This document shows, piece by piece, positions 22,807-37,577 of a DNA stretch of 64,000 nucleotides (position 1 is the stretch's first letter; every line of letters starts with the position of its first letter). The stretch lies in NCBI GenBank assembly GCA_037954235.1, contig JBBMOA010000046.1, forward strand, positions 141,007 to 205,006. Reading direction: 5' to 3'. This stretch comes from Aulostomus chinensis. Taxonomy: Eukaryota > Chordata > Actinopteri > Syngnathiformes > Aulostomidae. The notes under the pieces were generated by a model. The model ran no database searches. It was not told where the DNA came from and saw only the letters and a program-made list of their open reading frames with translations. The position numbers and the translations under genes were made by a program.

Positions 22807-25800
22807 AGAACTCCTGTATTTTGATGAAAACTCACTGAAATCAAGCTGTAACTTCAAGTTTATGCATCTTTCTATGCTTTCAGGTTGAAACTTGACTGAA
22901 AACTCACTTTGAACAAAAGTTATGGCTGTTCTGTGTCGCAGGTCACAAATAGTGTTTTCTCAGCGAGAGAAGGCCAAAATGAACACTTCATGCAGAACTC
23001 CTGTATTTTGATGAAAACTCACTGAAATCAAGCTGTAACTTCATGTTTATGCATCTTTCTATGCTTTCAGGTTGAAACTTGACTGAAAACTCACTTTGAA
23101 CAAAAGTTATGGCTGTTCTGTGTCGCAGGTCACAAATAGCGTTTTCTCAGCGAGAGAAGGCCAAAATGAACACTTCATGCAGAACTCCTGTATTTTGATG
23201 AAAACTCACTGAAATCAAGCTGTAACTTCAAGTTTATGCATCTTTCTATGCTTTCAGGTTGAAACTTGACTGAAAACTCACTTTGAACAAAAGTTATGGC
23301 ATTTTTGTATCACAGGTCACAAATAGTGTTTTCTCAGCGAGAGTAGGCCAAAATGAACACTTCATGCAGAACTCCTGTATTTTGATGAAAACTCACTGAA
23401 ATCAAGCTGTAACTTCAAGTTTATGCATCTTTCTATGCTTTCAGGTTGAAACTTGACTGAAAACTCACTTTGAACAAAAGTTATGGCATTTTTGTATCAC
23501 AAGTCACAAATTGCGTTTTCTCAGCGAGAGAAGGCCAAAATGAACACTTCATGCAGAACTCCTGTATTTTGAAGAAAACTCACTGAAATCAAGCTGTAAC
23601 TTCATGTTTATGCATCTTTCTATGCTTTCAGGTTGAAACTTGACTGAAAACTCACTTTGAACAAAAGTTATTGCATTTTTGTATCACAGGTCACAAATAG
23701 TGTTTTCTCAGCGAGAGAAAGCCAAAATGAACACTTCATGCAGAACTCCTGTATTTTGATGAAAACTCACTGAAATCAAGCTGTAACTTCAAGTTTATGC
23801 ATCTTTCTATGCTTTCAGGTTGAAACTTGACTGAAAACTCACTTTGAACAAAAGTTAAGGCATTTTTGTATCACAGGTCACAAATAGTGTTTTCTCAGCG
23901 AGAGTAGGCCAAAATGAACACTTCATGCAGAACTCCTGTATTTTGATGAAAACTCACTGAAATCAAGCTGTAACTTCAAGTTTATGCATCTTTCTATGCT
24001 TTCAGGTTGAAACTTGACTGAAAACTCACTTTGAACAAAAGTTATGGCATTTTTGTATCACAGGTCACAAATAGCGTTTTCTCAGCGAGAGAAGGCCAAA
24101 ATGAACACTTCATGCAGAACTCCTGTATTTTGAAGAAAACTAACTGAAATCAAGCTGTAACTTCAAGTTTATGCATCTTTCTATGCTTTCAGGTTGAAAC
24201 TTGACTGAAAACTCACTTTGAACAAAAGTTATTGCATTTTTGTATCACAGGTCACAAATAGTGTTTTCTCAGCGAGAGAAGGCCAAAATGAACACTTCAT
24301 GCAGAACTCCTGTATTTTGATGAAAACTCACTGAAATCAAGCTGTAACTTCAAGTTTATGCATCTTTCTATGCTTTCAGGTTGAAACTTGACTGAAAACT
24401 CACTTTTAAAAAAAGTTATGGCATTTTTGTATCACAGGTCACAAATAGTGTTTTCTCAGCGAGAGAAGGCCAAAATGAACACTTCATGCAGAACTCCTGT
24501 ATTTTGATGAAAACTCACTGAAATCAAGCTGTAACTTCAAGTTTATGCATCTTTCTATGCTTTCAGGTTGAAACTTGACTGAAAACTCACTTTGAACAAA
24601 AGTTATGGCTGTTCTGTGTCGCAGGTCACAAATAGCGTTTTCTCAGCGAGAGAAGGCCAAAATGAACACTTCATGCAGAACTCCCGTATTTTGAAGAAAA
24701 CTCACTGAAATCAAGCTGTAACTTCAAGTTTATGCATCTTTCTATGCTTTCAGGTTGAAACTTGACTGAAAACTCACTTTGAACAAAAGTTATGGCATTT
24801 TTGTATCACAGGTCACAAATAGTGTTTTCTCAGCGAGAGAAGGCCAAAATGAACACTTCATGCAGAACTCCTGTATTTTGATGAAAACTCACTGAAATCA
24901 AGCTGTAACTTCAAGTTTATGCATCTTTCTATGCTTTCAGGTTGAAACTTGACTGAAAACTCACTTTGAACAAAAGTTATGGCATTTTTGTATCACAGGT
25001 CACAAATAGTGTTTTCTCAGCGAGAGAAGGCCAAAATGAACACTTCATGCAGAACTCCTGTATTTTGATGAAAACTCACTGAAATCAAGCTTTAACTTCA
25101 AGTTTATGCATCTTTCTATGCTTTCAGGTTGAAACTTGACTGAAAACTCACTTTGAACAAAAGTTATGGCATTTTTGTATCACAGGTCACAAATAGTGTT
25201 TTCTCAGCGAGAGAAGTCCAAAATGAAAACTTCATGCAGAACTCCTGTATTTTGATGAAAACTCACTGAAATCAAGCTGTAACTTCAAGTTTATGCATCT
25301 TTCTATGCTTTCAGGTGGAAACTTGACTGAAAACTCACTTTGAACAAAAGTTATGGCTGTTCTGTGTCGCAGGTCACAAATAGCGTTTTCTCAGCGAGAG
25401 AAGGCCAAAATGAACACTTCATGCAGAACTCCTGTATTTTGATGAAAACTCACTGAAATCAAGCTGTAACTTCAAGTTTATGCATCTTTCTATGCTTTCA
25501 GGTTGAAACTTGACAGAAAACTCACTTTGAACAAAAGTTATGGCATTTTTGTATCACAGGTCAAAAATAGTGTTTTCTCAGCGAGAGAAGGCCAAAATGA
25601 ACACTTCATGCAGAACTCCTGTATTTTGATGAAAACTCACTGAAATCAAGCTGTAACTTCAAGTTTATGCATCTTTCTATGCTTTCAGGTTGAAACTTGA
25701 CTGAAAACTCACTTTGAACAAAAGTTATGGCATTTTTGTATCACAGGTCACAAATAGTGTTTTCTCAGCGAGAGAAGGCCAAAATGAACACTTCATGCAG

Positions 25801-28790
25801 AACTCCTGTATTTTGATGAAAACTCACTGAAATCAAGCTGTAACTTAAAGTTGATGCATCTTTCTATGCTTTCAGGTTGAAACTTGACTGAAAACTCACT
25901 TTGAACAAAAGTTATGGCATTTTTGTATCACAGGTCACAAATAGCGTTTTCTCAGCGAGAGAAGGCCAAAATGAACACTTCATGCAGAACTCCTGTATTT
26001 TGATGAAAACCCACTGAAATCAAGCTGTAACTTCAAGTTTATGCATCTTTCTATGCTTTCAGGTTGAAACTTGACTGAAAACTCACTTTTAAAAAAAGTT
26101 ATGGCATTTTTGTATCACAGGTCACAAATAGTGTTTTCTCAGCGAGAGTAGGCCAAAATGAACACTTCATGCAGAACTCCTGTATTTTGATGAAAACTCA
26201 CTGAAATCAAGCTGTAACTTCAAGTTTATGCATCTTTCTATGCTTTCAGGTTGAAACTTGACTGAAAACTCACTTTGAACAAAAGTTATGGCTGTTCTGT
26301 GTCGCAGGTCACAAATAGTGTTTTCTCAGCGAGAGAAGGCCAAAATGAACACTTCATGCAGAACTCCTGTATTTTGATGAAAACTCACAGAAATCAAGCT
26401 GTAACTTCATGTTTATGCATCTTTCTATGCTTTCAGGTTGAAACTTGACTGAAAACTCACTTTGAACAAAAGTTATGGCTGTTCTGTGTCGCAGGTCACA
26501 AATAGCGTTTTCTCAGCGAGAGAAGGCCAAAATGAACACTTCATGCAGAACTCCTGTATTTTGATGAAAACTCACTGAAATCAAGCTGTAACTTCAAGTT
26601 TATGCATCTTTCTATGCTTTCAGGTTGAAACTTGACTGAAAACTCACTTTGAACAAAAGTTATGGCATTTTTGTATCACAGGTCACAAATAGTGTTTTCT
26701 CAGCGAGAGTAGGCCAAAATGAACACTTCATGCAGAACTCCTGTATTTTGATGAAAACTCACTGAAATCAAGCTGTAACTTCAAGTTTATGCATCTTTCT
26801 ATGCTTTCAGGTTGAAACTTGACTGAAAACTCACTTTGAACAAAAGTTATGGCATTTTTGTATCACAGGTCACAAATAGCGTTTTCTCAGCGAGAGAAGG
26901 CCAAAATGAACACTTCATGCAGAACTCCTGTATTTTGATGAAAACTCACTGAAATCAAGCTGTAACTTCAAGTTTATGCATCTTTCTATGCTTTCAGGTT
27001 GAAACTTGACTGAAAACTCACTTTGAACAAAAGTTATGGCATTTTTGTATCACAGGTCACAAATAGCGTTTTCTCAGCGAGAGAAGGCCAAAATGAACAC
27101 TTCATGCAGAACTCCTGTATTTTGATGAAAACTCACTGAAATCAAGCTGTAACTTCAAGTTTATGCATCTTTCTATGCTTTCAGGTTGAAACTTGACTGA
27201 AAACTCACTTTGAACAAAAGTTATTGCATTTTTGTATCACAGGTCACAAATAGTGTTTTCTCAGCGAGAGAAGGCCAAAATGAACACTTCATGCAGAACT
27301 CCTGTATTTTGATGAAAACTCACTGAAATCAAGCTGTAACTTCAAGTTTATGCATCTTTCTATGCTTTCAGGTTGAAACTTGACTGAAAACTCACTTTTA
27401 AAAAAAGTTATGGCATTTTTGTATCACAGGTCACAAATAGTGTTTTCTCAGCGAGAGAAGGCCAAAATGAACACTTCATGCAGAACTCCTGTATTTTGAT
27501 GAAAACTCACTGAAATCAAGCTGTAACTTCAAGTTTATGCATCTTTCTATGCTTTCAGGTTGAAACTTGACTGAAAACTCACTTTGAACAAAAGTTATGG
27601 CTGTTCTGTGTCGCAGGTCACAAATTGCGTTTTCTCAGCGAGAGAAGGCCAAAATGAACACTTCATGCAGAACTCCTGTATTTTGATGAAAACTCACTGA
27701 AATCAAGCTGTAACTTCAAGTTTATGCATCTTTCTATGCTTTCAGGTTGAAACTTGACTGAAAACTCACTTTGAACAAAAGTTATGGCATTTTTGTATCA
27801 CAGGTCACAAATAGTGTTTTCTCAGCGAGAGAAGGCCAAAATGAACACTTCATGCAGAACTCCTGTATTTTGATGAAAACTCACTGAAATCAAGCTGTAA
27901 CTTCAAGTTTATGCATCTTTCTATGCTTTCAGGTTGAAACTTGACTGAAAACTCACTTTGAACAAAAGTTATGGCATTTTTGTATCACTGGTCAAAAATA
28001 GCGTTTTCTCAGCGAGAGAAGGCCAAAATGAACACTTCATGCAGAACTCCTGTATTTTGATGAAAACTCACTGAAATCAAGCTGTAACTTCAAGTTTATG
28101 CATCTTTCTATGCTTTCAGGTTGAAACTTGACTGAAAACTCACTTTGAACAAAAGTTATGGCATTTTTGTATCACAGGTCACAAATAGCGTTTTCTCAGC
28201 GAGAGAAGGCCAAAATGAACACCTCATGCAGAACTCCTGTATTTTGATGAAAACCCACTGAAATCAAGCTGTAACTTAGAGTTTATGCATCTTTCTATGC
28301 TTTCAGGTTGAAACTTGAATGAAAACTCACTTTGAACAAAAGTTATGGCATTTTTGTATCACAGGTCACAAATAGTGTTTTCTCAGCGAGAGAAGGCCAA
28401 AATGAACACTTCATGCAGAACTCCTGTATTTTGAAGAAAACTCACTGAAATCAAGCTGTAACTTCAAGTTTATGCATCTTTCTATGCTTTCAGGTTGAAA
28501 CTTGACTGAAAACTCACTTTGAACAAAAGTTATGGCATTTTTGTATCACAGGTCACAAATAGTGTTTTCTCAGCGAGAGAAGGCCAAAATGAACACTTCA
28601 TGCAGAACTCCTGTATTTTGATGAAAACTCACTGAAATCAAGCTGTAACTTCAATTTTATGCATCTTTCTATGCTTTCAGGTTGAAACTTGACTGAAAAC
28701 TCACTTTGAACAAAAGTTATGGCATTTTTGTATCACAGGTCACAAATAGTGTTTTCTCAGCGAGAGAAGGCCAAAATGAACACTTCATGC

Positions 28791-28975
28791 AGAACTCCTG
28801 TATTTTGATGAAAACTCACTGAAATCAAGCTGTAACTTCAAGTTTATGCATCTTTCTATGCTTTCAGGTTGAAACTTGACTGAAAACTCACTTTTAAAAA
28901 AAGTTATGGCATTTTTGTATCACAGGTCACAAATAGTTTTCTCAGCGAGAGTAGGCCAAAATGAACACTTCATGC
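28791..28975 (+). repeat. 185-bp monomer (2-bp deletion) next to the 23-monomer block
   Basis: AATAGTGTTTTCTC reads AATAGTTTTCTC, losing two bases. It carries TTTTAAAAAAAG and GAGAGTAGG and lies immediately before copy A of the 23-monomer block. Confidence 0.9.
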
Positions 28976-31900
28976 AGAACTCCTGTATTTTGATGAAAAC
29001 TCACTGAAATCAAGCTGTAACTTCAAGTTCATGCAGCTTTCGATGCTTTCAGGTTGAAACTTGACAGAAAACTCACTTTGAACAAAAGTTATGGCATTTT
29101 TGTATCACAGATCAAAAATAGTGTTTTCTCAGCGAGAGAAGGCCAAAATGAACACTTCATGCAGAACTCCTGTATTTTGATGAAAACTCACTGAAATCAA
29201 GCTGTAACTTCAAGTTTATGCATCTTTCTATGCTTTCAGGTTGAAACTTGACTGAAAACTCACTTTTAAAAAAAGTTATGGCATTTTTGTATCACAGGTC
29301 ACAAATAGTGTTTTCTCAGCGAGAGTAGGCCAAAATGAACAGTTCATGCAGAACTCCTGTATTTTGATGAAAACTCACTGAAATCAAGCTGTAACTTCAA
29401 GTTTATGCATCTTTCTATGCTTTCAGGTTGAAACTTGACTGAAAACTCACTTTGAACAAAAGTTATGGCATTTTTGTATCACAGGTCACAAATAGCGTTT
29501 TCTCAGCGAGAGAAGGCCAAAATGAACACTTCATGCAGAACTCCTGTATTTTGATGAAAACTCACTGAAATCAAGCTGTAACTTCAAGTTTATGCATCTT
29601 TCTATGCTTTCAGGTTGAAACTTGACTGAAAACTCATTTTTAAAAAAAGTTATGGCATTTTTGTATCACAGGTCACAAATAGTGTTTTCTCAGCGAGAGA
29701 AGGCCAAAATGAACACTTCATGCAGAACTCCTGTATTTTGATGAAAACTCACTGAAATCAAGCTGTAACTTCAAGTTTATGCATCTTTCTATGCTTTCAG
29801 GTTGAAACTTGACTGAAAACTCACTTTGAACAAAAGTTATGGCATTTTTGTATCACAGGTCACAAATAGCGTTTTCTCAGCGAGAGAAGGCCAAAATGAA
29901 CACTTCATGCAGAACTCCTGTATTTTGATGAAAACTCACTGAAATCAAGCTGTAACTTCAAGTTTATGCATCTTTCTATGCTTTCAGGTTGAAACTTGAC
30001 TGAAAACTCACTTTGAACAAAAGTTATGGCATTTTTGTATCACAGGTCACAAATAGTGTTTTCTCAGCGAGAGTAGGCCAAAATGAACACTTCATGCAGA
30101 ACTCCTGTATTTTGATGAAAACTCACTGAAATCAAGCTTTAACTTCAAGTTGATGCATCTTTCTATGCTTTCAGGTTGAAACTTGACTGAAAACTCACTT
30201 TGAACAAAAGTTATGGCATTTTTGTATCACAGGTCACAAATAGCGTTTTCTCAGCGAGAGAAGGCCAAAATGAACACTTCATGCAGAACTCCTGTATTTT
30301 GATGAAAACTCACTGAAATCAAGCTGTAACTTCAAGTTTATGCATCTTTCTATGCTTTCAGGTTGAAACTTGACTGAAAACTCACTTTTAAAAAAAGTTA
30401 TGGCATTTTTGTATCACAGGTCACAAATAGTGTTTTCTCAGCGAGAGAAGGCCAAAATGAACACTTCATGCAGAACTCCTGTATTTTGATGAAAACTCAC
30501 TGAAATCAAGCTGTAACTTCAAGTTTATGCATCTTTCTATGCTTTCAGGTTGAAACTTGACTGAAAACTCACTTTGAACAAAAGTTATGGCATTTTTGTA
30601 TCACAGGTCACAAATAGCGTTTTCTCAGCGAGAGAAGGCCAAAATGAACACTTCATGCAGAACTCCTGTATTTTGATGAAAACTCACTGAAATCAAGCTG
30701 TAACTTCAAGTTTATGCATCTTTCTATGCTTTCAGGTTGAAACTTGACTGAAAACTCACTTTGAACAAAAGTTATTGCATTTTTGTATCACAGGTCACAA
30801 ATAGTGTTTTCTCAGCGAGAGAAGGCCAAAATGAACACTTCATGCAGAACTCCTGTATTTTGATGAAAACTCACTGAAATCAAGCTGTAACTTCAAGTTT
30901 ATGCATCTTTCTATGCTTTCAGGTTGAAACTTGACTGAAAACTCACTTTTAAAAAAAGTTATGGCATTTTTGTATCACAGGTCACAAATAGTGTTTTCTC
31001 AGCGAGAGAAGGCCAAAATGAACACTTCATGCAGAACTCCTGTATTTTGATGAAAACTCACTGATATCAAGCTGTAACTTCAAGTTTATGCATCTTTCTA
31101 TGCTTTCAGGTTGAAACTTGACTGAAAACTCACTTTGAACAAAAGTTATGGCTGTTCTGTGTCGCAGGTCACAAATTGCGTTTTCTCAGCGAGAGAAGGC
31201 CAAAATGAACACTTCATGCAGAACTCCTGTATTTTGATGAAAACTCACTGAAATCAAGCTGTAACTTCAAGTTTATGCATCTTTCTATGCTTTCAGGTTG
31301 AAACTTGACTGAAAACTCACTTTGAACAAAAGTTATGGCATTTTTGTATCACAGGTCACAAATAGTGTTTTCTCAGCGAGAGAAGGCCAAAATGAACACT
31401 TCATGCAGAACTCCTGTATTTTGATGAAAACTCACTGAAATCAAGCTGTAACTTCAAGTTTATGCATCTTTCTATGCTTTCAGGTTGAAACTTGACTGAA
31501 AACTCACTTTGAACAAAAGTTATGGCATTTTTGTATCACAGGTCACAAATAGTGTTTTCTCAGCGAGAGAAGGCCAAAATGAACACTTCATGCAGAACTC
31601 CTGTATTTTGAAGAAAACTCACTGAAATCAAGCTGTAACTTCAAGTTTATGCATCTTTCTATGCTTTCAGGTTGAAACTTGACTGAAAACTCACTTTGAA
31701 CAAAAGTTATGGCATTTTTGTATCACAGGTCACAAATAGTGTTTTCTCAGCGAGAGAAGGCCAAAATGAACACTTCATGCAGAACTCCTGTATTTTGATG
31801 AAAACTCACTGAAATCAAGCTGTAACTTCAAGTTTATGCATCTTTCTATGCTTTCAGGTTGAAACTTGACTGAAAACTCACTTTGAACAAAAGTTATGGC

Positions 31901-33276
31901 TGTTCTGTGTCGCAGGTCACAAATAGCGTTTTCTCAGCGAGAGAAGGCCAAAATGAACACTTCATGCAGAACTCCTGTATTTTGAAGAAAACTCACTGAA
32001 ATCAAGCTGTAACTTCAAGTTTATGCATCTTTCTATGCTTTCAGGTTGAAACTTGACTGAAAACTCACTTTGAACAAAAGTTATGGCTGTTCTGTGTCGC
32101 AGGTCACAAATAGCGTTTTCTCAGCGAGAGAAGGCCAAAATGAACACTTCATGCAGAACTCCTGTATTTTGAAGAAAACTCACTGAAATCAAGCTGTAAC
32201 TTCAAGTTTATGCATCTTTCTATGCTTTCAGGTTGAAACTTGACTGAAAACTCACTTTGAACAAAAGTTATGGCATTTTTGTATCACAGGTCAAAAATAG
32301 TGTTTTCTCAGCGAGAGAAGGCCAATATGAACACTTCATGCAGAACTCCTGTATTTTGATGAAAACTCACTGAAATCAAGCTGTAACTTCAAGTTTATGC
32401 ATCTTTCTATGCTTTCAGGTTGAAACTTGACTGAAAACTCACTTTGAACAAAAGTTATGGCATTTTTGTATCACAGGTCACAAATAGTGTTTTCTCAGCG
32501 AGAGAAGGCCAAAATGAACACTTCATGCAGAACTCCTGTATTTTGATGAAAACTCACTGAAATCAAGCTGTAACTTCAAGTTGATGCATCTTTCTATGCT
32601 TTCAGGTTGAAACTTGACTGAAAACTCACTTTGAACAAAAGTTATGGCATTTTTGTATCACAGGTCACAAATAGCGTTTTCTCAGCGAGAGAAGGCCAAA
32701 ATGAACACTTCATGCAGAACTCCTGTATTTTGATGAAAACCCACTGAAATCAAGCTGTAACTTCAAGTTTATGCATCTTTCTATGCTTTCAGGTTGAAAC
32801 TTGACTGAAAACTCACTTTTAAAAAAAGTTATGGCATTTTTGTATCACAGGTCACAAATAGTGTTTTCTCAGCGAGAGAAGGCCAAAATGAACACTTCAT
32901 GCAGAACTCCTGTATTTTGATGAAAACTCACTGAAACCAAGCTGTAACTTCAAGTTTATGCATCTTTCTATGCTTTCAGGTTGAAACTTGACTGAAAACT
33001 CACTTTTAAAAAAAGTCATGGCATTTTTGTATCACAGGTCACAAATAGTGTTTTCTCAGCGAGAGAAGGCCAAAATGAACACTTCATGCAGAACTCCTGT
33101 ATTTTGATGAAAACTCACTGAAATCAAGCTGTAACTTCAAGTTTATGCATCTTTCTATGCTTTCAGGTTGAAACTTGACTGAAAACTCACTTTTAAAAAA
33201 AGTTATGGCTGTTCTGTGTCGCAGGTCACAAATAGTGTTTTCTCAGCGAGAGAAGGCCAAAATGAACACTTCATGC
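28976..33276 (+). repeat. 23-monomer higher-order block, copy A
   Basis: These 23 monomers (4301 bp) are followed immediately by a near-identical second copy. The order of markers is diagnostic: GCAGCTTTCGATG with CAGATCAAAAATAG in monomer 1; GAGAGTAGG with AACAGTTC in 2; TCATTTTTAAAAAAAG in 4; GCTTTAAC plus AGTTGATGC in 7; CTGATATCAAG with AATTGCG in 12; three TTGAAGAAAA monomers at 15, 17 and 18, the last with CCAATATG; AAAACCCACT in 21; and GAAACCAAG with AAGTCATGG in 22. The preceding monomer (28791) carries a 2-bp deletion. Confidence 0.93.
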
Positions 33277-36200
33277 AGAACTCCTGTATTTTGATGAAAA
33301 CTCACTGAAATCAAGCTGTAACTTCAAGTTTATGCAGCTTTCGATGCTTTCAGGTTGAAACTTGACAGAAAACTCACTTTGAACAAAAGTTATGGCATTT
33401 TTGTATCACAGATCAAAAATAGTGTTTTCTCAGCGAGAGAAGGCCAAAATGAACACTTCATGCAGAACTCCTGTATTTTGATGAAAACTCACTGAAATCA
33501 AGCTGTAACTTCAAGTTTATGCATCTTTCTATGCTTTCAGGTTGAAACTTGACTGAAAACTCACTTTTAAAAAAAGTTATGGCATTTTTGTATCACAGGT
33601 CACAAATAGTGTTTTCTCAGCGAGAGTAGGCCAAAATGAACAGTTCATGCAGAACTCCTGTATTTTGATGAAAACTCACTGAAATCAAGCTGTAACTTCA
33701 AGTTTATGTATCTTTCTATGCTTTCAGGTTGAAACTTGACTGAAAACTCACTTTGAACAAAAGTTATGGCATTTTTGTATCACAGGTCACAAATAGCGTT
33801 TTCTCAGCGAGAGAAGGCCAAAATGAACACTTCATGCAGAACTCCTGTATTTTGATGAAAACTCACTGAAATCAAGCTGTAACTTCAAGTTTATGCATCT
33901 TTCTATGCTTTCAGGTTGAAACTTGACTGAAAACTCATTTTTAAAAAAAGTTATGGCATTTTTGTATCACAGGTCACAAATAGTGTTTTCTCAGCGAGAG
34001 AAGGCCAAAATGAACACTTCATGCAGAACTCCTGTATTTTGATGAAAACTCACTGAAATCAAGCTGTAACTTCAAGTTTATGCATCTTTCTATGCTTTCA
34101 GGTTGAAACTTGACTGAAAACTCACTTTGAACAAAAGTTATGGCATTTTTGTATCACAGGTCACAAATAGCGTTTTCTCAGCGAGAGAAGGCCAAAATGA
34201 ACACTTCATGCAGAACTCCTGTATTTTGATGAAAACTCACTGAAATCAAGCTGTAACTTCAAGTTTATGCATCTTTCTATGCTTTCAGGTTGAAACTTGA
34301 CTGAAAACTCACTTTGAACAAAAGTTATGGCATTTTTGTATCACAGGTCACAAATAGTGTTTTCTCAGCGAGAGTAGGCCAAAATGAACACTTCATGCAG
34401 AACTCCTGTATTTTGATGAAAACTCACTGAAATCAAGCTTTAACTTCAAGTTGATGCATCTTTCTATGCTTTCAGGTTGAAACTTGACTGAAAACTCACT
34501 TTGAACAAAAGTTATGGCATTTTTGTATCACAGGTCACAAATAGCGTTTTCTCAGCGAGAGAAGGCCAAAATGAACACTTCATGCAGAACTCCTGTATTT
34601 TGATGAAAACTCACTGAAATCAAGCTGTAACTTCAAGTTTATGCATCTTTCTATGCTTTCAGGTTGAAACTTGACTGAAAACTCACTTTTAAAAAAAGTT
34701 ATGGCATTTTTGTATCACAGGTCACAAATAGTGTTTTCTCAGCGAGAGAAGGCCAAAATGAACACTTCATGCAGAACTCCTGTATTTTGATGAAAACTCA
34801 CTGAAATCAAGCTGTAACTTCAAGTTTATGCATCTTTCTATGCTTTCAGGTTGAAACTTGACTGAAAACTCACTTTGAACAAAAGTTATGGCATTTTTGT
34901 ATCACAGGTCACAAATAGCGTTTTCTCAGCGAGAGAAGGCCAAAATGAACACTTCATGCAGAACTCCTGTATTTTGATGAAAACTCACTGAAATCAAGCT
35001 GTAACTTCAAGTTTATGCATCTTTCTATGCTTTCAGGTTGAAACTTGACTGAAAACTCACTTTGAACAAAAGTTATTGCATTTTTGTATCACAGGTCACA
35101 AATAGTGTTTTCTCAGCGAGAGAAGGCCAAAATGAACACTTCATGCAGAACTCCTGTATTTTGATGAAAACTCACTGAAATCAAGCTGTAACTTCAAGTT
35201 TATGCATCTTTCTATGCTTTCAGGTTGAAACTTGACTGAAAACTCACTTTTAAAAAAAGTTATGGCATTTTTGTATCACAGGTCACAAATAGTGTTTTCT
35301 CAGCGAGAGAAGGCCAAAATGAACACTTCATGCAGAACTCCTGTATTTTGATGAAAACTCACTGATATCAAGCTGTAACTTCAAGTTTATGCATCTTTCT
35401 ATGCTTTCAGGTTGAAACTTGACTGAAAACTCACTTTGAACAAAAGTTATGGCTGTTCTGTGTCGCAGGTCACAAATTGCGTTTTCTCAGCGAGAGAAGG
35501 CCAAAATGAACACTTCATGCAGAACTCCTGTATTTTGATGAAAACTCACTGAAATCAAGCTGTAACTTCAAGTTTATGCATCTTTCTATGCTTTCAGGTT
35601 GAAACTTGACTGAAAACTCACTTTGAACAAAAGTTATGGCATTTTTGTATCACAGGTCACAAATAGTGTTTTCTCAGCGAGAGAAGGCCAAAATGAACAC
35701 TTCATGCAGAACTCCTGTATTTTGATGAAAACTCACTGAAATCAAGCTGTAACTTCAAGTTTATGCATCTTTCTATGCTTTCAGGTTGAAACTTGACTGA
35801 AAACTCACTTTGAACAAAAGTTATGGCATTTTTGTATCACAGGTCACAAATAGTGTTTTCTCAGCGAGAGAAGGCCAAAATGAACACTTCATGCAGAACT
35901 CCTGTATTTTGAAGAAAACTCACTGAAATCAAGCTGTAACTTCAAGTTTATGCATCTTTCTATGCTTTCAGGTTGAAACTTGACTGAAAACTCACTTTGA
36001 ACAAAAGTTATGGCATTTTTGTATCACAGGTCACAAATAGTGTTTTCTCAGCGAGAGAAGGCCAAAATGAACACTTCATGCAGAACTCCTGTATTTTGAT
36101 GAAAACTCACTGAAATCAAGCTGTAACTTCAAGTTTATGCATCTTTCTATGCTTTCAGGTTGAAACTTGACTGAAAACTCACTTTGAACAAAAGTTATGG

Positions 36201-37577
36201 CTGTTCTGTGTCGCAGGTCACAAATAGCGTTTTCTCAGCGAGAGAAGGCCAAAATGAACACTTCATGCAGAACTCCTGTATTTTGAAGAAAACTCACTGA
36301 AATCAAGCTGTAACTTCAAGTTTATGCATCTTTCTATGCTTTCAGGTTGAAACTTGACTGAAAACTCACTTTGAACAAAAGTTATGGCTGTTCTGTGTCG
36401 CAGGTCACAAATAGCGTTTTCTCAGCGAGAGAAGGCCAAAATGAACACTTCATGCAGAACTCCTGTATTTTGAAGAAAACTCACTGAAATCAAGCTGTAA
36501 CTTCAAGTTTATGCATCTTTCTATGCTTTCAGGTTGAAACTTGACTGAAAACTCACTTTGAACAAAAGTTATGGCATTTTTGTATCACAGGTCAAAAATA
36601 GTGTTTTCTCAGCGAGAGAAGGCCAATATGAACACTTCATGCAGAACTCCTGTATTTTGATGAAAACTCACTGAAATCAAGCTGTAACTTCAAGTTTATG
36701 CATCTTTCTATGCTTTCAGGTTGAAACTTGACTGAAAACTCACTTTGAACAAAAGTTATGGCATTTTTGTATCACAGGTCACAAATAGTGTTTTCTCAGC
36801 GAGAGAAGGCCAAAATGAACACTTCATGCAGAACTCCTGTATTTTGATGAAAACTCACTGAAATCAAGCTGTAACTTCAAGTTGATGCATCTTTCTATGC
36901 TTTCAGGTTGAAACTTGACTGAAAACTCACTTTGAACAAAAGTTATGGCATTTTTGTATCACAGGTCACAAATAGCGTTTTCTCAGCGAGAGAAGGCCAA
37001 AATGAACACTTCATGCAGAACTCCTGTATTTTGATGAAAACCCACTGAAATCAAGCTGTAACTTCAAGTTTATGCATCTTTCTATGCTTTCAGGTTGAAA
37101 CTTGACTGAAAACTCACTTTTAAAAAAAGTTATGGCATTTTTGTATCACAGGTCACAAATAGTGTTTTCTCAGCGAGAGAAGGCCAAAATGAACACTTCA
37201 TGCAGAACTCCTGTATTTTGATGAAAACTCACTGAAACCAAGCTGTAACTTCAAGTTTATGCATCTTTCTATGCTTTCAGGTTGAAACTTGACTGAAAAC
37301 TCACTTTTAAAAAAAGTCATGGCATTTTTGTATCACAGGTCACAAATAGTGTTTTCTCAGCGAGAGAAGGCCAAAATGAACACTTCATGCAGAACTCCTG
37401 TATTTTGATGAAAACTCACTGAAATCAAGCTGTAACTTCAAGTTTATGCATCTTTCTATGCTTTCAGGTTGAAACTTGACTGAAAACTCACTTTGAACAA
37501 AAGTTATGGCTGTTCTGTGTCGCAGGTCACAAATAGTGTTTTCTCAGCGAGAGAAGGCCAAAATGAACACTTCATGC
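33277..37577 (+). repeat. 23-monomer higher-order block, copy B
   Basis: This copy repeats every marker of copy A at a constant offset of 4301 bp (23 x 187). I compared the variant sites monomer by monomer and found four differences: p55 in monomer 1 (C in A, T in B), p59 in monomer 3 (ATGCATC in A, ATGTATC in B), and p105 plus p108 in monomer 23 (TTTTAAAAAAAG in A, TTTGAACAAAAG in B). That is roughly 99.9% identity, far above typical similarity between adjacent monomers. It implies a recent tandem duplication, or an assembly duplication that would have to be excluded. Confidence 0.93.
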
